Assembly (NCBI RefSeq): GCF_963855985.1
Contig: NC_087104.1
Span: 14,136,001 to 14,200,000, forward strand
Length of the DNA stretch: 64,000 nucleotides
Source of the DNA: Ostrinia nubilalis
Lineage: Eukaryota > Arthropoda > Insecta > Lepidoptera > Crambidae
Reading direction: 5' to 3'
Made by a program: the position numbers and the translations under genes. The first letter of the stretch is position 1. Every line of letters starts with the position of its first letter. This document shows, piece by piece, positions 60,377-64,000 of the stretch. The notes below the pieces were generated by a model, which worked only from the letters and a program-made list of their open reading frames with translations, made no database searches and was not told where the DNA came from.

Positions 60377-60569
60377 CATTTGAATTGTCATCATAATCAT
60401 CATTTCAGCCATGAACGTCCAGTCGTCCACTGATGAAATAGGCCCCCATTGATTTCCAGAATCACAGTTCGGAAAGCTCAGCTTAGGACGTCTACCCACA
60501 AGGTGAACCAACAACCTAACAAATGTAGCAGGAAGGCACTGGATGCAGGCAACTATCAGGTCATTTGAA
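60377..60569 (+). mobile_element. Second 5'-inverted RTE LINE insertion
   Basis: CATTTGAA at 60377-60384 recurs at 60562-60569. The left piece, about 60390-60458, is a minus-strand RTE 3' end (tail ATCATAATCATC, then TTTCAGCCATGAACGTCC). The right piece, about 60465-60560, is the upstream part of the same element on the plus strand (TCTACCCACAAGGTGAACC to GGCACTGGATGCAGGC). The opposite orientation of adjoining parts between duplicated flanks again indicates twin priming. Confidence 0.7.
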
Positions 60570-61311
60570 CATTCACGAAAATGCAAAGGTTTTATTTTCT
60601 ACTTTTGCTTAGTAACTCAAATATGTATTGGTCGCATTGAAATTACCAAAATTATGCACTTAAGCTTCCCGCTCACACTGCCGCTCGACCTTTACCAGTC
60701 GCAAGCGTGTTTATGTTGCGGTCCCTGTCAGGCACTAACATGCCGTCTCACTTACTCCCACACGCCAATACCTCGCTCTCCCTCCCACCCTTAACCGGTT
60801 CGCTCAAACACGTTCATACATCAAGGGCCGAAAGAATACAGAAGATAAGCCTTTTGTTTACTTCTTATCAGGTTAGTTACGAAATCAAAGCACGTTTTAA
60901 TAAGTAATTGAATGTAATCACTGGGTGGGCCTTGACCGTGTGATAAAGCGAGTCAAAGTGCACTCGGTTTTGGAGTCTGTATTCAAATAATTATTAGTTT
61001 TAGTAAAGTGGTTTGTAAACAGATTTTGATATAGGTTAATGAAGATAGGATTTGGAATTTATTATTAGAACTTATACCTACCAGATTTTTGAAGAAAGAC
61101 ACGATAAATATTAGGAAGAATATTCGCAAAGATGAGAAATGTGTTTCGGGTTTGTTACCGTTTCACTTTTTTAAGTTACTCCCAGCTCGCTTATGACTCT
61201 AGCATTAGAGATAAAACAATATTATCAATTGGTAATTCAAGCAAACCACGGAAACCTGTACCTAATGTACCCATGGAAAAGTCAAACTATCATTAGACTC
61301 AACGAAGGTCC
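60570..61311. other. No gene recognised; GC-rich patch
   Basis: A GC-rich patch at 60670-60820 (CTGCCGCTCGACC, CCTCGCTCTCCCTCCCACCC) shows no exon or repeat that I know. Confidence 0.35.
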
Positions 61312-61425
61312 AGGAAGGCGCTGGATGCAGGCCGCTTCCAACCATTTAATATGGATTTATCATTGAGGGATGCCTATGTTCAGCAGGGTACGTCGTGTGG
61401 CTGATATGATGATGATGATGATGAC
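61312..61425 (+). mobile_element. RTE LINE 3' fragment with (ATG)n tail
   Basis: AGGAAGGCGCTGGATGCAGG, GCCGCTTCCAACC, GCCTATGTTCAGCAGG and GTGGCTGATATGATGATG match the end of subfamily A with several changes. No clear duplication. Confidence 0.75.
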
Positions 61426-61454
61426 TTATAAAAAAAATATAAAAAAACAGGTGT

Positions 61455-61709
61455 TTAACCCACTTGTACAACGGAATTCACTTTTTCTATCACTTACCTT
61501 AAATCAGTCATGATAATTTATCTCAAAACAATCGCTCCAAAACTTTATAGTTATTTACGTCAGTGTACTTATAAGACTTGGAAAGTACTGCGACACACCT
61601 CATCTTTCAAATGTTGCATATAAAAATTGTTTACACTACCCACATTAGTAAAAATATTTATGTAAAAACTAGCGTTCTTTTAAAAGAACGCTAGTAACAA
61701 GTGGGTTAA
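61455..61709. mobile_element. piggyBac-like MITE with TTAA flanks
   Basis: TTAA at 61455-61458 and 61706-61709 flank a 247-bp unit with 9-bp ends CCCACTTGT and ACAAGTGGG. Next to the right end is a perfect 28-bp palindrome (61668-61695, half ACTAGCGTTCTTTT). TTAA duplication and CCC ends fit piggyBac-type transposition. There is no coding capacity. Confidence 0.75.
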
Positions 61710-61899
61710 AGATAAAAATTTAAGATAAACCTACGGTATATCATCGCTATTCTTACGTAAGTGGGGTTCCTGGAGTGCAATGCATTTTGTGCAGCGGAAG
61801 GATGAGTGGGCCCGCACCAAACGCGCTGTTTAATCAACAAAAAAGTCTAGCAAATGTGCGAGACTGTACTTCTAGAGTGTATGAAAAATTTGGTGATGC

Positions 61900-62220
61900 T
61901 CTTCCCATGGTAATGAGACTAATTGCACCTCTTGTCTAACACTGCAACTCCTGTATGGCTAGGATCTACATTAAAACAGTGAAGGTTGAGAACTGTCTTG
62001 GAAATCACAACGAATTCAATCAGAAGAATATCGCCATAACGGGACTAATTTGACCTCCCGTCTCCTCAACTCCTGTATTTCTTTACTAGCCAGAATCTAT
62101 AGTTTGAACAGCAATGAAATTAAAACAGAGAAGGACTTTCATTTTTGAGAAAGCTTTACTATTTTGAGACCAGAAACTTAATCAACAGAATATTAGAGGA
62201 GTTCCAAACAAATCCTTGTG
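61900..62220 (-). mobile_element. Two tandem SINE-body copies, minus strand
   Basis: The reverse complements of 61910-62040 and about 62050-62215 each contain the TTCTTCTGATT-type start, TGTAGATYCTRGC and AGGAGTTG-type end in the order of copies A-C. They follow each other directly. The second is more diverged. Confidence 0.5.
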
Positions 62221-63480
62221 GGCGCTATGTAGGAAAATAAGTATGTAGTTCCTACAAAAAGGTATTCAGCGATGAAAAACATTTACTAATTTCTTCAACT
62301 GATACCATTTTTTTACACAAATCTAGTTGTGTTTAATATCACATGAATAGTTTATTACTAGCTTCTAACATAATTTATAAAGCCATATAATTATTTATCT
62401 AATAACCTTTTAATTAGACAAGTGGCTATCTAAAACGTCTACGAGTATCTTTAACAATCAGCTAACACAAAACATGTACTTACTGCATATGCGTAGTTTT
62501 TATTTAAACGCATTTCTTACCTTGAATAAATAATAAATTCACGTATTTCTCACTTCAGAAGAAACATTAGATAAAATCAATTATTACTTGAGTGCAGGTG
62601 TTGGCTAGTAAAAACTACAAACCGCCGACTTATTGCCTAAAGGCATTGCCTATCAGTCAACCAATAAACGAAAAAAAACCTGCAAGCTGGTGAAAGAGAA
62701 AACATAGAAACTCTTTTTAATTTGGAATGATTAATGACTGAATAAAGTATTCCCTTATTTGTACAAGTATTGCTTCAATACGTATGCAATGCATTCTTAT
62801 CTTCTTCTATAAGACAGTAACATCATTGGTGTTACATTACAGGTAGAGCCACCATAAGTATGTGTTATGGCTCCTACAATTTCCTAATCAAACTGGACAG
62901 GGACAACCAATGTGTGAGTAGGTAAGAAAAAATATCTTAGGACCTCATTTGTAGAGTCAAACTCGTTAACTAACTTGAAGAAAGGAGGCTAGAAAATGTA
63001 TCTATCAAATCATCAAACTTTTTTACTATAACGACTTCCGTCGAATCAACGATGTTCTATACATTTCCCGTTCACCTTAACGTTTTTATTAACACAGTCC
63101 AGTAAATAAAAAGTCCCTTGTAATTTTTGCAAGGCTATGCAAATACAAACAATCATCTTTAAAGTAAAGTGTACTCATTTCAAGTTTTCATGCAAGCTAA
63201 AATGTAACTTGCAGCTGTTGCATACGGTTCAAATGGGAGGTGAAGGTTTGAAAAGTAAAGCTGTGTGGAAGGATGTATGCACGTCAAGGGTAGGACCTTG
63301 TGGAGAAATATTGTGTGAATAATACGACCTTAGCGATAGTTTGTCTTAAGCTTCGTCCATCCTTACGCGGAGTTTGTGCGGAGGTTAGCAGGAAGTGTTT
63401 TCGAGGTATCGGCACGTGCCCGGTCGCTTCTCTCCCCAGCCTATGTTATATTTACCGTCCCCCAGCAACGCCCTACGCCA
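62221..63480. other. Nothing recognised
   Basis: AT-rich, no supported exon or repeat. Confidence 0.4.
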
Positions 63481-63482
63481 AT

Positions 63483-63570
63483 GTTCTTCTTCTTCTTTTC
63501 GTGTCGACAACAAACCTACACAGTGTCAGCCCAAGACTCCGCCACAAGAGGGGCGTTGTCAGTAGCACTC
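63483..63570 (-). mobile_element. 3' end of (GAA)n-tailed LINE
   Basis: TTCTTCTTCTTCTTTTCGTG, TCGACAACAAACCTACACAG, TGTCAGCCCAAGACTCCGCC and GGGGCGTTGTCAGTAGC are the reverse complement of the terminal part seen at 53103. ORFs over it are not genes. Confidence 0.7.
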
Positions 63571-64000
63571 ATCAAATGTTAATGTAAATCAAATGTATGT
63601 TAGGTCGCAGCTACGCCAAGGCCAAGGTTCGAGCCCCACTTTGAGGTTGAGAGCCATCTGTGCTCACCTTTTGCCCAGTGAGGCTGAGAAAGCCGTTTAG
63701 AATTATCAGCATAGTCAGTCCAAAAATAAAATAGCAGGACGTGTGGTTCCTTTGGTCCCTACAATTTTACATGTGGATTCCAAAACCAACAATGCGCTGC
63801 GCTGCACTGTTTCGATTCCTGGCCTGGGTCAATTAACCAAGTTATATTTTCTTTCTCCGGTAATTGATTATATTTATTTATTGAAAACCGTAGGCCATCT
63901 AGCGGTTTTCTTCTCTCTGAGAATTAAACTCTGAATAGAGAGTGTTTCTCTCTATACTCGTACCAAGCCATGGAGTTCTGATACATTGATATTGTGTTTC
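63571..64000. other. No gene; possible decayed tRNA-like patch
   Basis: GGTTCGAGCCCC near 63629 resembles a B box, but no A box or stems are convincing. Nothing else was recognised up to the window end. Confidence 0.3.

Noticed and set aside
1..64000. CRISPR array, operon or bacterial feature
   Set aside because: No spaced identical short repeats with unique spacers, no ribosome binding sites or dense ORFs; the sequence is eukaryotic.

Overview
The window looks like nuclear DNA of a moth or butterfly (Lepidoptera). It is AT-rich and almost entirely non-coding, and the dispersed repeats are of lepidopteran types. They include truncated RTE-clade LINEs whose last ORF ends in QQWTSCG or QQWTSFG, with (ATG)n or AACG-rich tails; TTAA-flanked piggyBac-like MITEs; TAA/TTA-flanked Harbinger-like MITEs; and the common repeat that runs from a TACTAATATT-like start to a CTAGT end. 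No search was possible, so the clade call rests on recognition of these families.

Only one host protein-coding exon is well supported: a minus-strand initiator exon at 48646-48771. It encodes about 40 residues ending in STPYTDATQ and is followed by a consensus splice donor. From memory of insect SoxC (Sox14-type) proteins, this looks like the N-terminus just before the HMG box, but the HMG exon is not visible here. A 55-codon minus-strand ORF (48886-49053), which looks protein-like, lies just upstream in the probable 5' leader. A very CpG-rich block (about 49120-49340) upstream of that is the likely promoter. If this is right, most or all of 1-48645 is first intron and 49400-64000 is upstream intergenic DNA.

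Layout: 330-2581 holds a cluster of foldback, MITE and piggyBac-like elements. 2582-9090 is mostly plain, apart from a head-to-head tRNA-derived SINE pair at 5.7 kb. 10.74-11.85 kb is a 1.1 kb near-palindrome with TA flanks. 12.1-18.5 kb shows nothing recognisable. 18.5-20.7 kb has SINE and LINE remnants. 22.76-24.81 kb is a 2 kb inverted-repeat element enclosing a C-rich minisatellite with higher-order structure. 25.8-30.76 kb is bounded by 29-bp inverted repeats and AAAT flanks and contains many nested elements (hAT-like MITE, 5'-inverted RTE, LINE ends, Harbinger-like MITE). 31-48.6 kb is notably poor in repeats. 50.3-62.2 kb is dense with MITEs, SINE bodies and RTE 3' ends.

The elements do not form a pathway. 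The picture is one developmental-type gene start embedded in, and followed upstream by, layers of old transposon debris.
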